A stretch of 64,000 nt of DNA from Herbidospora daliensis (GTDB lineage: Bacteria > Actinomycetota > Actinomycetes > Streptosporangiales > Streptosporangiaceae). The stretch spans positions 434,001 through 498,000 of the forward strand of contig NZ_BBXF01000005.1 in the NCBI RefSeq assembly GCF_001570585.1, in the 5' to 3' direction. The notes below the pieces were generated by a model. The model worked only from the letters and a program-made list of their open reading frames with translations, did no database searches and was not told where the DNA came from. Shown piece after piece: positions 27,741 to 37,155 of the stretch; position 1 is the first letter of the stretch, and each line of letters begins with the position of its first letter. Position numbers and translations under genes: made by a program.

Positions 27741-28301
27741 GTGCCCAGAGCGCTGCTTCTGACCGGCGACGCCGCCGAAGAGCTCGACACCATGTATCCC
27801 TACTATCGCGTTCAGGAGGGCGGCTGGGACGTCGACGTCTCGTCACGGACGTTGCGTGACGTTCAGCTGGTCATCCACGAGTTCGACCCCAACTCCGACG
27901 CCTACGTCGAGAAGAACGGCCGCAAGCTGCCGGTCGACGTGCCGTGGGCCGAGGTCGACGTCGAGCGCTACGACGCCCTGATCATCCCCGGCGGCCGCGC
28001 CCCCGAGTGGATCCGGGTCGACGCCGACGTCCGGCGCATCACCGAGCACTTCTTCGCGCGCAACCTCCCCATCGCGCTGGTGTGCCACGGCGCGCAGGTG
28101 CCGGCCGTGTACGGGCTGCTGAAGGGCCGCAAGACGGCCTGCTTCCCGCCCATCACCGGCGACATGGAGAACGCGGGCGCGACCGTCATCGACGCCCCCG
28201 ACGTCATCGACGGAAACCTGGTCTCCTGCCGCGGCTGGCCGGACATGCCCCAGTTCGGCCGGGCGATGATGGACGTCTTCTCCAAGTCCCTGTCGGCATG
28301 A
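27741..28301 (+). CDS. DJ-1/PfpI family protein
   Basis: A 186-residue protein of the class I glutamine amidotransferase-like fold. The nucleophile elbow is L-V-C-H-G-A-Q with Cys115, and the fold hallmark P-G-G-R-A-P-E-W lies near residue 80. Members act as glyoxalases, deglycases, hydratases or chaperones; the exact activity is unknown. Start is GTG with AGGAGAAG upstream. It overlaps the alpha/beta hydrolase by ATGA, so both products likely act in the same pathway, possibly on a reactive aldehyde from the neighbouring dehydrogenases. Confidence 0.9.
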   Translation: MPRALLLTGDAAEELDTMYPYYRVQEGGWDVDVSSRTLRDVQLVIHEFDPNSDAYVEKNGRKLPVDVPWAEVDVERYDALIIPGGRAPEWIRVDADVRRITEHFFARNLPIALVCHGAQVPAVYGLLKGRKTACFPPITGDMENAGATVIDAPDVIDGNLVSCRGWPDMPQFGRAMMDVFSKSLSA

Positions 28302-29134
28302 GCACCCCGGAGCTGTCGACTGTGACGGCACCTGAGACCGTCACAGTCGGCGGCTCCCCCGTCCAGGTCATGGACGCCGGCACCGGCCCCGCGGTGCTGA
28401 TGCTGCACGGATCCGGACCCGGTACGACGGGCTCCGGCGCCTGGGCCGCCACCGCCCAGGCGCTGGGCGCCTCCTTCCGCCTGGTGGCCCCCGACCAGGC
28501 GGGCTTCGGCCGCACCCCGCTCCCGGTGGGCTCCCGGGGCGGGCTCGAGGTGTGGACCGACCAGGCCGCCGGCCTGATGGACGCCCTCGGCATCGAGCGG
28601 TACGCCGTCGTCGGCCACTCCATGGGCGGCGCCGTCGCGCTGTCGCTGGCCGCCGCGCGCCCCGAGCAGGTCACCCACGTCGTGGCGGTCGCCACGATGG
28701 GCGCCCCCGGGGCGCCGCTGTCCCCCGACCTCGACGCGATCTGGGCCGCCCCCGCCGGCCCGCTCGGGGCGCAGGACATGCTCAGCCGTCTCGTCCTCGA
28801 CCAGGCGCTGGTGACCGACCAGGCCGTCGCCGCCCGCGCGGCCGCGATGGAGGCGGGCGCCGACGCGTTCGCGCGGTTGTTCCCGCCGCCCCGGGCCCGC
28901 TGGTCCGACGACCTCACCGTCTCGGCGGGGGCGCTGGCCGGGATCCAGGCGCCGGTGCTGCTCGTCCACGGCGCGGAAGACCGGGTCACCCCGCTCAGGG
29001 ACACGGCGCTGCCCCTGCTCGACCACCTGGCCGACGTGCGGCTGCACGTGTTCGGCCGATGCGGGCACGTGCCGGCGCTCGAGCACCCGCACGAGTTCAG
29101 GCGACTGCTGTCGTCCTTCCTCGGCTCACACTGA
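28298..29134 (+). CDS. Alpha/beta hydrolase resembling meta-cleavage product hydrolases
   Basis: A 278-residue hydrolase. The oxyanion block is L-H-G-S-G-P-G-T-T, the nucleophile elbow G-H-S-M-G-G, the acid H-G-A-E-D-R-V-T-P and the catalytic His in G-R-C-G-H-V-P-A-L-E-H-P. The H-G-S-G-P-G block is typical of the BphD/XylF type of C-C bond hydrolases, but ester hydrolases share it. It is translationally coupled to the DJ-1 gene. Confidence 0.88.
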   Translation: MSTPELSTVTAPETVTVGGSPVQVMDAGTGPAVLMLHGSGPGTTGSGAWAATAQALGASFRLVAPDQAGFGRTPLPVGSRGGLEVWTDQAAGLMDALGIERYAVVGHSMGGAVALSLAAARPEQVTHVVAVATMGAPGAPLSPDLDAIWAAPAGPLGAQDMLSRLVLDQALVTDQAVAARAAAMEAGADAFARLFPPPRARWSDDLTVSAGALAGIQAPVLLVHGAEDRVTPLRDTALPLLDHLADVRLHVFGRCGHVPALEHPHEFRRLLSSFLGSH

Positions 29135-29168
29135 GGTTCTCCTTCCCGGGCCGCCGGAAATCCGCGGC

Positions 29169-29194
29169 CAACCTTTCGCGGCACGGGTGGCGTC
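29169..29194 (+). promoter_or_regulatory. ECF-type promoter in front of the sigma factor gene
   Basis: CAACC at 29169-29173 and CGTC at 29191-29194 are separated by 17 bases, the -35/-10 pattern of many actinobacterial ECF promoters. It lies 11 bases upstream of the sigma factor GTG, suggesting autoregulation. Confidence 0.5.
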
Positions 29195-29204
29195 GATAGA
29201 GGGT

Positions 29205-29696
29205 GTGAGAGCAGACGAGGGCTTCCGGGAGTTCGTGGGCCAGCATCAGCGGGCCTGGATCCGCACCGCCTATCTGCTCACCGGGGACGCCCATCTGGCG
29301 GAGGACCTGCTGCAGAGTGTGCTGATCAAGGTGCTCGGCAAGTGGAGCGGGCTCGACCAGCCCGACGCCTATGTCCGCAAGGCGCTGGTCAACCAGTACA
29401 TCTCCTGGCGGCGCCGGCCCCGGCGCGAGATTCCCCGGGCCGAACCGCCCGACCGCTCCTATACGAGCGAGGACACCGCGCTGACCCGGCTGATGGTGCA
29501 GCGGGCCCTCATGCGGTTGTCCCCCCGGCAGCGAGCCGTGATCGTGCTGCGCTACTACGAGGACCGTACCGAGCGGGAGACCGCCGAGATCCTCGGCTGC
29601 TCGCTGGGCACGGTCAAGAGCCAGGCCCATCACGCGTTGGCGCGGCTGCGCGAGTTCACCGGCGTTCTCACCGACATCGAGGAGGCGCGGCGATGA
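29205..29696 (+). CDS. SigE-family ECF RNA polymerase sigma factor
   Basis: A 163-residue sigma factor. Region 2 reads Y-L-L-T-G-D-A-H-L-A-E-D-L-L-Q-S-V and W-S-G-L-D-Q-P-D-A-Y-V-R-K; region 4 reads L-S-P-R-Q-R-A-V-I-V-L-R-Y-Y-E-D and L-G-C-S-L-G-T-V-K-S-Q. GTG 29205 is preferred over 29187 because family members begin at R-A-D-E-x-F-R-E-F. It overlaps the downstream membrane propeller gene by ATGA, a common position for a partner or anti-sigma protein. Confidence 0.9.
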   Translation: MRADEGFREFVGQHQRAWIRTAYLLTGDAHLAEDLLQSVLIKVLGKWSGLDQPDAYVRKALVNQYISWRRRPRREIPRAEPPDRSYTSEDTALTRLMVQRALMRLSPRQRAVIVLRYYEDRTERETAEILGCSLGTVKSQAHHALARLREFTGVLTDIEEARR

Positions 29697-30811
29697 CCTG
29701 GTTGCGCGACGCGCTCGACGACATCGCCGAGCAGGCCCCCGACGTCGACCTGGCCGACCGGGTCTTCGAGGGCCGCGGACGCCGCCGCCGCGCCCTGACG
29801 TCGGTGGCCGCGGGCGTGATGGTCGTGGTGATCGTGGCGGGCGTCATGGTGGGGGTGCGGCTCCTGCACAGGGGCGAGGAGCCCGCTCCGGCCGTCGAGA
29901 GGAAGCCGCCGACGCGGGCGACCCAGGCGTACCGGCTGCCCTGCAAGGAAGCCGAGGGGATGGCGGAGGACTGCCGGGGCGCCGGCTGGCGGCTCGTGGC
30001 CGGCACGGAGGAGTACGCGCTGGACGACGCCCTCCCCGGCCGCAACGGCCCGCTGGCGATCACCGGAAACGGCCGGGTCATCGCCTACTACAGCCTCGCC
30101 GCCGGCACGATCGTCACCCGCGACCTGGCCAGCGGCACGGTCACGGCGGCGCCCGCGAAGATCCCGCTCGCCAAGATGGGCTCGATGGCCAAGCTGGTGA
30201 TCAGCGACGACGGCCGCTATGTGGCGTTCTCGAAGGTGCCGGAGTTCAAGGACCCGGCGATGCTGTTCGACATGGCCGAGCAGCGCACCCGGCTGCTGCC
30301 CAACCGGCTCCACCCGATCTGGATCTCCCGGGACGCCAACCGGCTCGTCCTGGCGTCCTACTCCCCCAAGGCCCGGCTGATGACGATGACCGATCTGTGG
30401 AGCACGTCGTCCATGACCGCCCGGACCGACGTCACCCTCAACGGTTACCACCAGTTCGGCGCGGCCTCGGCCGACGGGACCACGGTCGTCGCCCTGCGAG
30501 ACGCGAGGGACCGGAACAACGACTGCGTGCCCGGCGACCTGGTCCGCCTCGACGCCCGGACCGGCAAGGTCGTGTCCACCGTCAGGAACCCCCGCCTGCC
30601 GATGGACGACCACAACGTCTACCTGCGCACCTGGCTCAACCGGCGGGAGATCCTCGCGCTGGCCTTCCCCAGCCCCGACTGCGGCGCGAAGGGCGAGGCC
30701 GTCACCGCCTACGCCCTCGACGTGCGCACCGGGAAGACCCGCGAGCTGGGCGCCTACAAGGGCGACAGCTTCTGGACGACGGCCGTCCCGGGCATCGGCG
30801 GCGCCCCCTGA
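29693..30811 (+). CDS. Membrane-anchored propeller-like protein, probable sigma-factor partner
   Basis: A 372-residue protein. A short cytoplasmic N-terminal segment (about 1-40, with D-I-A-E-Q-A-P-D-V-D-L) precedes one transmembrane helix (about 41-60). The exported part has repeated S-x-D-G-R-Y-V-A-F-like strands resembling a WD40/TolB-type propeller, plus a few cysteines. In SigE-family loci the downstream gene often encodes such a protein. It may regulate the sigma factor or be its product, but no zinc-binding anti-sigma motif is visible. Confidence 0.8.
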   Translation: MTWLRDALDDIAEQAPDVDLADRVFEGRGRRRRALTSVAAGVMVVVIVAGVMVGVRLLHRGEEPAPAVERKPPTRATQAYRLPCKEAEGMAEDCRGAGWRLVAGTEEYALDDALPGRNGPLAITGNGRVIAYYSLAAGTIVTRDLASGTVTAAPAKIPLAKMGSMAKLVISDDGRYVAFSKVPEFKDPAMLFDMAEQRTRLLPNRLHPIWISRDANRLVLASYSPKARLMTMTDLWSTSSMTARTDVTLNGYHQFGAASADGTTVVALRDARDRNNDCVPGDLVRLDARTGKVVSTVRNPRLPMDDHNVYLRTWLNRREILALAFPSPDCGAKGEAVTAYALDVRTGKTRELGAYKGDSFWTTAVPGIGGAP

Positions 30812-30836
30812 CGGCACCCGATCTGTACAGGCGCTC

Positions 30837-30871
30837 TTGACGCACGGCCTGTTTGTAAAGCTATGGTTTAC
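30837..30871 (+). promoter_or_regulatory. Leaderless promoter with small inverted repeat
   Basis: TTGACG (30837-30842) and TATGGT (30862-30867) are separated by 19 bases, and the ATG follows six bases after the -10. GTAAA (30855-30859) and TTTAC (30867-30871) form an inverted repeat across the -10, a likely operator for the helix-turn-helix protein encoded downstream. Confidence 0.45.
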
Positions 30872-30873
30872 GC

Positions 30874-31482
30874 ATGCAAGATGCGTTGACAGAAGCGGTG
30901 CGGGCGTTGAAGGCGCGCATGGACGCGTTCCTCGCCGCACGGGTGCTGACCACGGGCGGCGACTGGGCCGACTCGATCGGGCACGCCATGGGCATGCAGG
31001 CGGCCGCCGACGACGTCGTGCGCGCCGTCGTGCAGCAGGCCCGCCAGAGCGGCGCCACGTGGCAGGTCATCGGCGACGCGCTCGGCGTGACCCGGCAGGC
31101 GGCGTTCCAGCGCTACGGCAAACCGATCGACCCGAGAACGGGAGAACCCATGAACACCACGCCGCTCCCCGGCGCCGCCGAACTGGCCGCTTCGGTGATC
31201 GACGCCCTCGCCTCCGGGCAGTGGACGCAGGTCACCGAGCAGTTCGACCCCAGCATGCGCGACGGATTGTCGGAGGACGCGCTGGCGGCCGCGTGGGCGC
31301 AGATCGTCGGCCTGGCGGGAGCGTTCGAGGGGCGCGGAGAGCCCGAGATCGTGCGGGCCGGCGACCTGACGATCACGAACACGCCGCTCGCGCTGGAAGC
31401 GGGCGACTACACGGTACGGATCGCGTTCCGCGACGACCGCACCATCGCCGGCCTGCACATCCTCGAAAGGCAGACGCCGTGA
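30874..31482 (+). CDS. Helix-turn-helix protein with C-terminal DUF3887 domain
   Basis: A 202-residue protein. The N-terminal half has [21 protein letters not shown], a helix-turn-helix seen in short actinobacterial regulators. The C-terminal half (about 100-195) matches DUF3887: a small cone-like fold with D-P-S-M-R-D-G-L and [11 protein letters not shown]3887 is usually found on exported or stand-alone proteins, so its fusion to a DNA-binding part suggests ligand-controlled transcription. It overlaps the CPBP gene by GTGA. Confidence 0.85.
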   Translation: MQDALTEAVRALKARMDAFLAARVLTTGGDWADSIGHAMGMQAAADDVVRAVVQQARQSGATWQVIGDALGVTRQAAFQRYGKPIDPRTGEPMNTTPLPGAAELAASVIDALASGQWTQVTEQFDPSMRDGLSEDALAAAWAQIVGLAGAFEGRGEPEIVRAGDLTITNTPLALEAGDYTVRIAFRDDRTIAGLHILERQTP

Positions 31483-32420
31483 CCGGCCGTGATCTGCGAT
31501 CCATCGGCGTGTTCACCGCTGTGGCGTTCGGGCTCGCCTGGCTGCTCGCGCTGCCGCTCTGGTTCGGCGACGGCCTCGCCAGCCCGTGGTTCACCGTCGT
31601 GGCCGTCGCCACGATGACCACCCCGGCGATCGCCGCCCTCGTCGTCGTGTTCCTCATGGAGCGGCCGCAGCAGGGGCCGGCGACGCTCGGGCTGTGGCCG
31701 CTGCGACCGGTCCGCCGGGTGCTCGGCTACGGGGCGGCCGGGATCGGCGTGTCCATCGCGCTCGTCCTGGCGGCGCTCCCGGTCGGTGCGCTGCTGGGCG
31801 TCTTCCCGGCCGATTTCGTGAACTTCTCCGCGTTCAGGCAGGTGCTCGCCCAGCAGGCGGGAGCGGCGGAGATCCCGATCCCGATCGGCGCCCTGGTCGT
31901 CATCCAGGTCGCCGCGCTCCCCTTCGCGGCGCTCATCAACCTCATCCCGGCGCTGGGCGAGGAACTCGGATGGCGAGGCTGGCTGCTGCCGAAGCTGATG
32001 CCGCTCGGCACGCTGCCGGCCCTGCTGATCTCGGGCGTGATCTGGGGCCTGTGGCACGCCCCGCTCATCCTCCTCGGGTACAACTACCCCGACGCGCCGG
32101 GCTGGCTCGGCCTGACGGCGATGGTCGTGATGTGCATCCTGGTCGGGGCCGTCTTCGGCTGGTTGCGGCTGCGGTCGGGGTCGGTGTGGCCCGCTGCCCT
32201 CGCGCACGCCGCGTTCAACGGGGCGGGCGGGACCTATCTCCTCTTCGCGAGGGCCGGCGAGCACGTCGACACCACGCAGGCGACGATCCTCGGCTGGAGC
32301 GGCTGGATCGTGCCGCTCGCGCTCGTCGTCATCCTGGTCGCCACGGGACAGTTCGTGTCCGCCGGGCACCCGCACCGACCTTCGGGTGGTGCCGGCTCTC
32401 AGAAGGCCGTGCCGGGATAG
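31479..32420 (+). CDS. CPBP family intramembrane metalloprotease
   Basis: A 313-residue membrane protein with about eight helices. The Abi/CPBP motifs are complete: [10 protein letters not shown] (motif 1, E-E-x-x-x-R), W-G-L-W-H-A-P-L (motif 2) and H-A-A-F-N (motif 3). The family includes eukaryotic CAAX prenyl proteases and bacterial bacteriocin-immunity and regulatory proteases. Its coupling to an HTH-DUF3887 protein is typical of a recurrent but poorly understood pair. A fragment of a second copy of the 3' end lies at 37,156-37,218. The 3' end overlaps the convergent secreted-protein gene by 22 bases. Confidence 0.9.
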   Translation: MTGRDLRSIGVFTAVAFGLAWLLALPLWFGDGLASPWFTVVAVATMTTPAIAALVVVFLMERPQQGPATLGLWPLRPVRRVLGYGAAGIGVSIALVLAALPVGALLGVFPADFVNFSAFRQVLAQQAGAAEIPIPIGALVVIQVAALPFAALINLIPALGEELGWRGWLLPKLMPLGTLPALLISGVIWGLWHAPLILLGYNYPDAPGWLGLTAMVVMCILVGAVFGWLRLRSGSVWPAALAHAAFNGAGGTYLLFARAGEHVDTTQATILGWSGWIVPLALVVILVATGQFVSAGHPHRPSGGAGSQKAVPG

Positions 32421-32938
32421 ACGTACCCTTCGACGCGGACCCGGACGTAGCCCGCGCCGACCGCCGCGGCGATGCCCTGCGGCGAGGCCGCGGCGAAGTT
32501 GTCACCCCGGCCGGGATGCCAGTACTGGTAGAGCGGCACGGTGCCCGGCTGCCGGGTGGTCCAGACGTAGCCCTGCAGTCCCTGGTAGGTGTAGCCGGCG
32601 CTCACCGCCGCAGCGACCGTCTCCGGATGGGCGGCGCTCACGTTGTCGCCCCGGGCGCTGCTGTAATACAGGTACAGGGGTCGCTGCGTGGCGGAGTCGC
32701 CGGTCCGGCGGGAGAGCACCCAGGCCTCCTCGCGCCGGATGAGCTCGTATCCGGCGGCTTCGGCGGCGGAGTCCTGGGTGGTGGTGGCGGCGCTGAAGTT
32801 GTCCTGCCGACCCCAGTGATACCAGGTGGTCAGGCTTCGGTGGTCACTGGCGGCGGCCGGCGGGGCGGCGGCCACGGCCAACCCGGTGAGCAGCGTGAGA
32901 GCGGCTCCGGCCACGAACGACCTGCGGGGACGTGACAT
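32399..32938 (-). CDS. Secreted protein with three lectin-like repeats
   Basis: A 179-residue secreted protein with a Sec signal peptide (about 1-31, ending A-A-A-S). The mature part has three repeats of about 45 residues, each with a W/Y-Y-H-W/Y, R-G/Q-D-N-F/V-S-A-A and A-A-G-Y pattern, as in the DUF5648-type repeat fold of surface proteins. No catalytic residues are seen. GGAGG six bases upstream fixes the ATG at 32938. Confidence 0.85.
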   Translation of the reverse strand: MSRPRRSFVAGAALTLLTGLAVAAAPPAAASDHRSLTTWYHWGRQDNFSAATTTQDSAAEAAGYELIRREEAWVLSRRTGDSATQRPLYLYYSSARGDNVSAAHPETVAAAVSAGYTYQGLQGYVWTTRQPGTVPLYQYWHPGRGDNFAAASPQGIAAAVGAGYVRVRVEGYVYPGTAF

Positions 32939-33020
32939 GTGCAACCTCCAGGGGCGTGGGTTCGACGTATCCAGGATCGGATCGCGGCACGCACGCGGGC
33001 ATCGCGGGAACCACTGATGT

Positions 33021-35735
33021 TTAGGGCGTCAGACCACGCAGGATGAGCTCGCGCCGGGACACCCGCAGCTTCGTGTACACCCTGCTCAAGTGGGTTTCGA
33101 CGGTTCTGACGGTGACCGACAGCCGCTCGGCGATCTCGGCGTTGGTCAGCCCCTTCGCGGCCAGCGTCGCGGTTCGCGCCTCGGCCGGGGTCAGCGCCCG
33201 GGGGTCGGTGGTCCGGCGGCGGCCGTCGGCGCGGCGCAGTTCCTCGTGCGCCCGGTCGGCGAGCCACCGGGCGCCGGCGCGGGCGGCCGTGGCGGCGGCG
33301 TCGGTGAGCAGGGGCCGGGCTCGCGCGGGCCGGCCGGTCCGGCGCAGCCAGGCGCCGTACAGGATCTGGGTCTCCACCTTCTCGAAGGGCTGATCGGTGG
33401 TGTCGTGCAGGGCGAGCGCGGTCTCGAACTCGGCCTCCGTCACCGAGGGGTCGTCGGCGAGCAGCGCCCGGCCGGTCGCGGCCGCGATCCTCGGCCAGAC
33501 GCAGGGAAGCCGGGCCGAGACCTCCTCAAGCCGCGCGACCAGCCGCTCGGCCCGATCGCGGCGTCCGATTCTCGTGTACGCCACCATCGCGTCCCGCGCG
33601 AAGGGGACCAGGCACGGCTCGAGGATGCCGACGCGCCGCGTCGTCTCGTCGAGCAGGTCGAACTGCGCGCACGCCGTGACGAGGTCGCCTTCGCCCAGGG
33701 CGCGGCGGCCCCGGACGTACCAGATGGCGATCAGGGAGCCGACGTCGCTCAGTCTCGACGCGCTCCGCTCGACCTGGGCGCAGCGCCGCTCGCACTCCTC
33801 CAGGTCACCCGACAGCAGCAGGGGCCAGCTCTCCATTGCGGCCACGTAGCGCTCCGACATCGGAGCCAGGTCCTTGACCGCACGTGCCTGCTCCACGCTC
33901 GCGACGGCCTCGCGGAGCCGGCCGACCCGCATCAGGAACTCGGAGCGGGAGGTGTACAGCATGCTCAGCGTACCGATCGCGCCGGCCCGCTCGGCGGCGG
34001 CGATGACCCGGGCGAACGCCATCTCGCACTCGGTGAAGCGCTCGGCCCACTTGGTGGAGAAGGCGTGGTTGCTCAGCGCGCCCCACGTGCCCTGGACGTC
34101 GGCCAGCTGCGCTGCGGGATCGTCCTCGATCTCCCGCGCGGCCCGGGTGACCTCCTCGAGTCCGGCGAGGTCCGCGCCCAGGAACGCGATGTACCCGTGC
34201 ATGGAGGTGACGCGGCGGCGCAGAGCCGGATCGACGCCGGCGCAGCGTGCCAGGGCGCGGGCGGCGAGAGGAAGCGCCCGGCTGCCGTCGGTCAGGTGCT
34301 GGAAGTTGGCGTGGTCCAGCAGCGCCTCGACGGCGATCGCCGGGGCCCGGTCCCCGGCCAGGTCGACGGCCCGCGCGAGGTCACGTTCGGCCTGCCGGTG
34401 GTCACCTGCCTGGTATCCGGCGCGTCCGGCCATCCACGCGGCCTGCGCGGCGGTCGCCGTGTCGGTGGCGTCGTGCCGGGAGAGCGCCCCCAGCATCGCG
34501 ACCGCCTCACCCGCCCTGCCCACCGCCATGAGGGCCCGCCCGGTGGCCAGGCTCAAGCCCGGACCGGCATGGTCTCCCGCCAGGCGATGCGCCCCTGCGA
34601 GATAGCGTACGGCGGTCTCGGTCGCGCCGACGGCGAGCGCGTCACGGCCCACCCGTTCCAGCACCGCCACGGCCCGCCGGTCGCCGGCCATGTTCCCGCG
34701 CAGCGCGTGCTCGGCCGCCTCCGCCCGGCAACCCCGCCGCGTCAGCAGGTCGAACGCGCGGGTGTGCAGCAGTGACCGGGTGGAGGTCGGCATCTCGTCG
34801 TACAGGATCTGCTGGAACAGCGGATGGACGTATTCGACCCGGTCGCCGGAGGCCTCCCGGACCAGCCGGCCGGTCTGAAGCCCCGCGACGGCCTCGTCAC
34901 CCTCATCGTGATCGAGGCCCGCCAGTTCCACCGCGATCCGCGGCTCGAAGGACAACCCCAGGACGCTGCCCGCCCGCGCACACCGCATCTGTTCGGGCGT
35001 CGCCCCGATGAAACGCCGGACCAGCAGCTCCCTGCGCGCGACATCGGGCGGCCGCAGTTCCAGCCGGCCCAGGTCGGCGCCCGCCGTGAGCAACCCCGCG
35101 GCATGCTCCAGGAGCAGCGGGTTGCCCGCGCACATCGTCCACAGCGTGCGTACCGTCTCGGCCGGCAGTTCGTGACCCGACCGCCGGGTCAGCAGGGCGG
35201 CCGACGAGGGCTCGCTCAGGGGTTCGAGCTCGACCGTACGCGCGCACCCGCTCTCCTCCAGATCACGCGCGAGGTCCAAAGCCGCTGGAGGCCACGCCCG
35301 CAGACCCGCCACGACCGCCACCCGGCAGGCGCCCAGGCGCCGGCCCAGGAACGCCAGCAGGGTGAGCGAGTCGGCGTCGGCCCAGTGGAGATCGTCGATG
35401 ACCAGCACCGCCGGATCACCGGACCAGGACCGCAACGCATGCCACACGCGGTAACACCGCCCCGCCATCGTGTCGGCCGACATCCCGTCGACGCCCAGAC
35501 CGGACAGGGCCTGCGTCATCACGTCGAAGGGCACCCCCGACGCGATCGGCGAGCCGTAAGCCCGCCCGATGCGCAGACCGTCACCGGCGACCTGACCGAG
35601 CAACCAGCTCTTCCCCATCCCCGCATCCCCATGGACGAACACCGCCCCGCCACGCCCCGCCCGCGCCTCCACCAGTCGCTCACGAATCACCTCGGCCGCG
35701 ACATTCCGTTCCCGCACAACCACACAGTGTCGCAA
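33021..35735 (-). CDS. LAL-type LuxR family transcriptional regulator
   Basis: A large ATP-binding regulator of about 904 residues. The N-terminal STAND/AAA domain has Walker A H-G-D-A-G-M-G-K-S and Walker B V-L-V-I-D-D-L-H-W-A-D. The middle (about 330-820) consists of tetratricopeptide-like helices rich in alanine and arginine. The C terminus carries a LuxR helix-turn-helix: L-T-P-A-E-A-R-T-A-T-L-A-A-K-G-L-T-N-A-E-I-A and V-E-T-H-L-S-R-V. The longest frame starts at TTG 35735; GTG codons at 35723 or 35717 are equally possible starts. No target operon is evident beside it. Confidence 0.9.
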   Translation of the reverse strand: MRHCVVVRERNVAAEVIRERLVEARAGRGGAVFVHGDAGMGKSWLLGQVAGDGLRIGRAYGSPIASGVPFDVMTQALSGLGVDGMSADTMAGRCYRVWHALRSWSGDPAVLVIDDLHWADADSLTLLAFLGRRLGACRVAVVAGLRAWPPAALDLARDLEESGCARTVELEPLSEPSSAALLTRRSGHELPAETVRTLWTMCAGNPLLLEHAAGLLTAGADLGRLELRPPDVARRELLVRRFIGATPEQMRCARAGSVLGLSFEPRIAVELAGLDHDEGDEAVAGLQTGRLVREASGDRVEYVHPLFQQILYDEMPTSTRSLLHTRAFDLLTRRGCRAEAAEHALRGNMAGDRRAVAVLERVGRDALAVGATETAVRYLAGAHRLAGDHAGPGLSLATGRALMAVGRAGEAVAMLGALSRHDATDTATAAQAAWMAGRAGYQAGDHRQAERDLARAVDLAGDRAPAIAVEALLDHANFQHLTDGSRALPLAARALARCAGVDPALRRRVTSMHGYIAFLGADLAGLEEVTRAAREIEDDPAAQLADVQGTWGALSNHAFSTKWAERFTECEMAFARVIAAAERAGAIGTLSMLYTSRSEFLMRVGRLREAVASVEQARAVKDLAPMSERYVAAMESWPLLLSGDLEECERRCAQVERSASRLSDVGSLIAIWYVRGRRALGEGDLVTACAQFDLLDETTRRVGILEPCLVPFARDAMVAYTRIGRRDRAERLVARLEEVSARLPCVWPRIAAATGRALLADDPSVTEAEFETALALHDTTDQPFEKVETQILYGAWLRRTGRPARARPLLTDAAATAARAGARWLADRAHEELRRADGRRRTTDPRALTPAEARTATLAAKGLTNAEIAERLSVTVRTVETHLSRVYTKLRVSRRELILRGLTP

Positions 35736-35771
35736 AAGCGCGGGAACCCTACCCCCACATCGCTGACGTGA

Positions 35772-36140
35772 TCACCCACTGCCCGCCACCAGGAGGCCGA
35801 GCGCGACCAGCGAGCGGCCCGCGGTCCATGCCACGAACGACATCGTCCGGGCACGATCGCATCCCGGGTGCAGCACCTTGGACGTATGAACCGCGACCGT
35901 GGTCATCGGACATATGCGGACGATGGCCACGAAGCCCAACGTGCGCCGGTTGGCTCTGGCCTCCTGCCAGGAGCTGCGGACCAGGAGGACCGCGATGATC
36001 ACCCCGGCGAGCAGGTGTATCCACGTGTTGGAGACGAGGGCCATCAGCAGGCCGAGCGCGAGCACGGCGGGGCCCTCGCGGTAGCGGCCGAGCAGCGCCC
36101 AGACGACCGTGCCGGCCGGGTACATCGCGGAGACGTCGGC
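35772..36140 (-). pseudogene. Truncated, chimeric copy of the membrane protein gene at 39,282
   Basis: The minus-strand frame encodes A-G-T-V-V-W-A-L-L-G-R-Y-R-E-G-P-A-V through S-S-W-Q-E-A-R-A-N-R-R-T, nearly the same as the intact protein at 39,282-39,746, and the DNA is about 88 percent identical by eye over 200 bases. The N-terminal half is gone, and after G-F-V-A the sequence switches to an unrelated stretch ending in one hydrophobic segment. There is no ribosome-binding site. It looks like a partial duplication or the deletion product of a former copy. Confidence 0.75.
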
Positions 36141-36288
36141 GGAGGAGCGCTCGCGACCGGGACTCCGGGCGGACAGATGCGGGGTCAGCCCGGGGTCCGG
36201 GCATCGGAAGCGGCTCTTCCGGCCGCCCCGTTCCGGGACCGTCGTCCGGCACCGTCGGCTGAACGGTCGGCTGGGCTACGGTTGACGG

Positions 36289-37107
36289 GTGGCGCAGATC
36301 TGGAACGACGACGACGGCGAGCGGTGGGCCGCCGACGCCGACCGGCGCGATCGGGTGCTGGCCCCGGTCGGCGACTCGCTGTTCGGCGCCGCCCGACTGC
36401 GGCCCGGAGAGCGGGTGCTGGACGTCGGCTGCGGCTGCGGAGCCACCACGCTTCTCGCCGCGGGTCAGGTCGCGCCCGGCGGGACCGCCACCGGTCTGGA
36501 CGTCTCGGCGCCCATGTTGCGGGTGGCCCGCGCCCGTCAGGAGTCGGGCGGTGTCGCCAACGCAAGTTTCGTCCACGCCGACGCGGAGACCCACCCGCTG
36601 CCCGGACCGTTCGACGCGGTGATCAGCCGGTTCGGCACCATGTTCTTCGCCGACCCCGCCCGCGCCCTGGCCGCGACGGCAGGCGGCCTGGTCCCCGGCG
36701 GGCGGCTGATCATGGCGACCTGGCAGCCTCCGGACGTCAACCCCTGGCTCACCGTCCCCGGCGAGGCGATCATGCGCCACGCCGTCACCGCCGTCGACCT
36801 GCGCGACCGCCGCATGTTCACCCAATCCGACCCCGAGGTGGTCGAGCGCCTGCTGACCGGGGCCGGGTTCGCCCGCGTCCGGCTCGACGGCGTACGAGTG
36901 CCGCTCCCCGTGGGAACCGACGTCGCCGACGCGGCCGAATACCTGGCCGGCACCGGACCCGGCCGAGCCCAGCTGGCCGCCGTGGCCGACGCCGACCGGG
37001 AGGCCGCGCTGCGCGACATGCGAACCGCCCTCGCCGAGCACGCCGGTCCTGACGGGGTGCGCCTGGAGGCCGCGATCTGGATCGTCACCGCGTTCCGGCC
37101 CGACTGA
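36289..37107 (+). CDS. Class I SAM-dependent methyltransferase
   Basis: A 272-residue soluble enzyme with Rossmann motif L-D-V-G-C-G-C-G (motif I), G-L-D-V-S-A-P-M-L (acidic loop) and F-D-A-V-I-S-R-F-G (motif IV). The small-molecule or quinone-like acceptor is unknown. Start is GTG; a TACGGT hexamer ends six bases upstream, so it may be leaderless. Confidence 0.88.
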   Translation: MAQIWNDDDGERWAADADRRDRVLAPVGDSLFGAARLRPGERVLDVGCGCGATTLLAAGQVAPGGTATGLDVSAPMLRVARARQESGGVANASFVHADAETHPLPGPFDAVISRFGTMFFADPARALAATAGGLVPGGRLIMATWQPPDVNPWLTVPGEAIMRHAVTAVDLRDRRMFTQSDPEVVERLLTGAGFARVRLDGVRVPLPVGTDVADAAEYLAGTGPGRAQLAAVADADREAALRDMRTALAEHAGPDGVRLEAAIWIVTAFRPD

Positions 37108-37155
37108 CCGAGTCGTCGCCCACCACACCCAGCGGGAATCGGGGCCTCTGGGACG

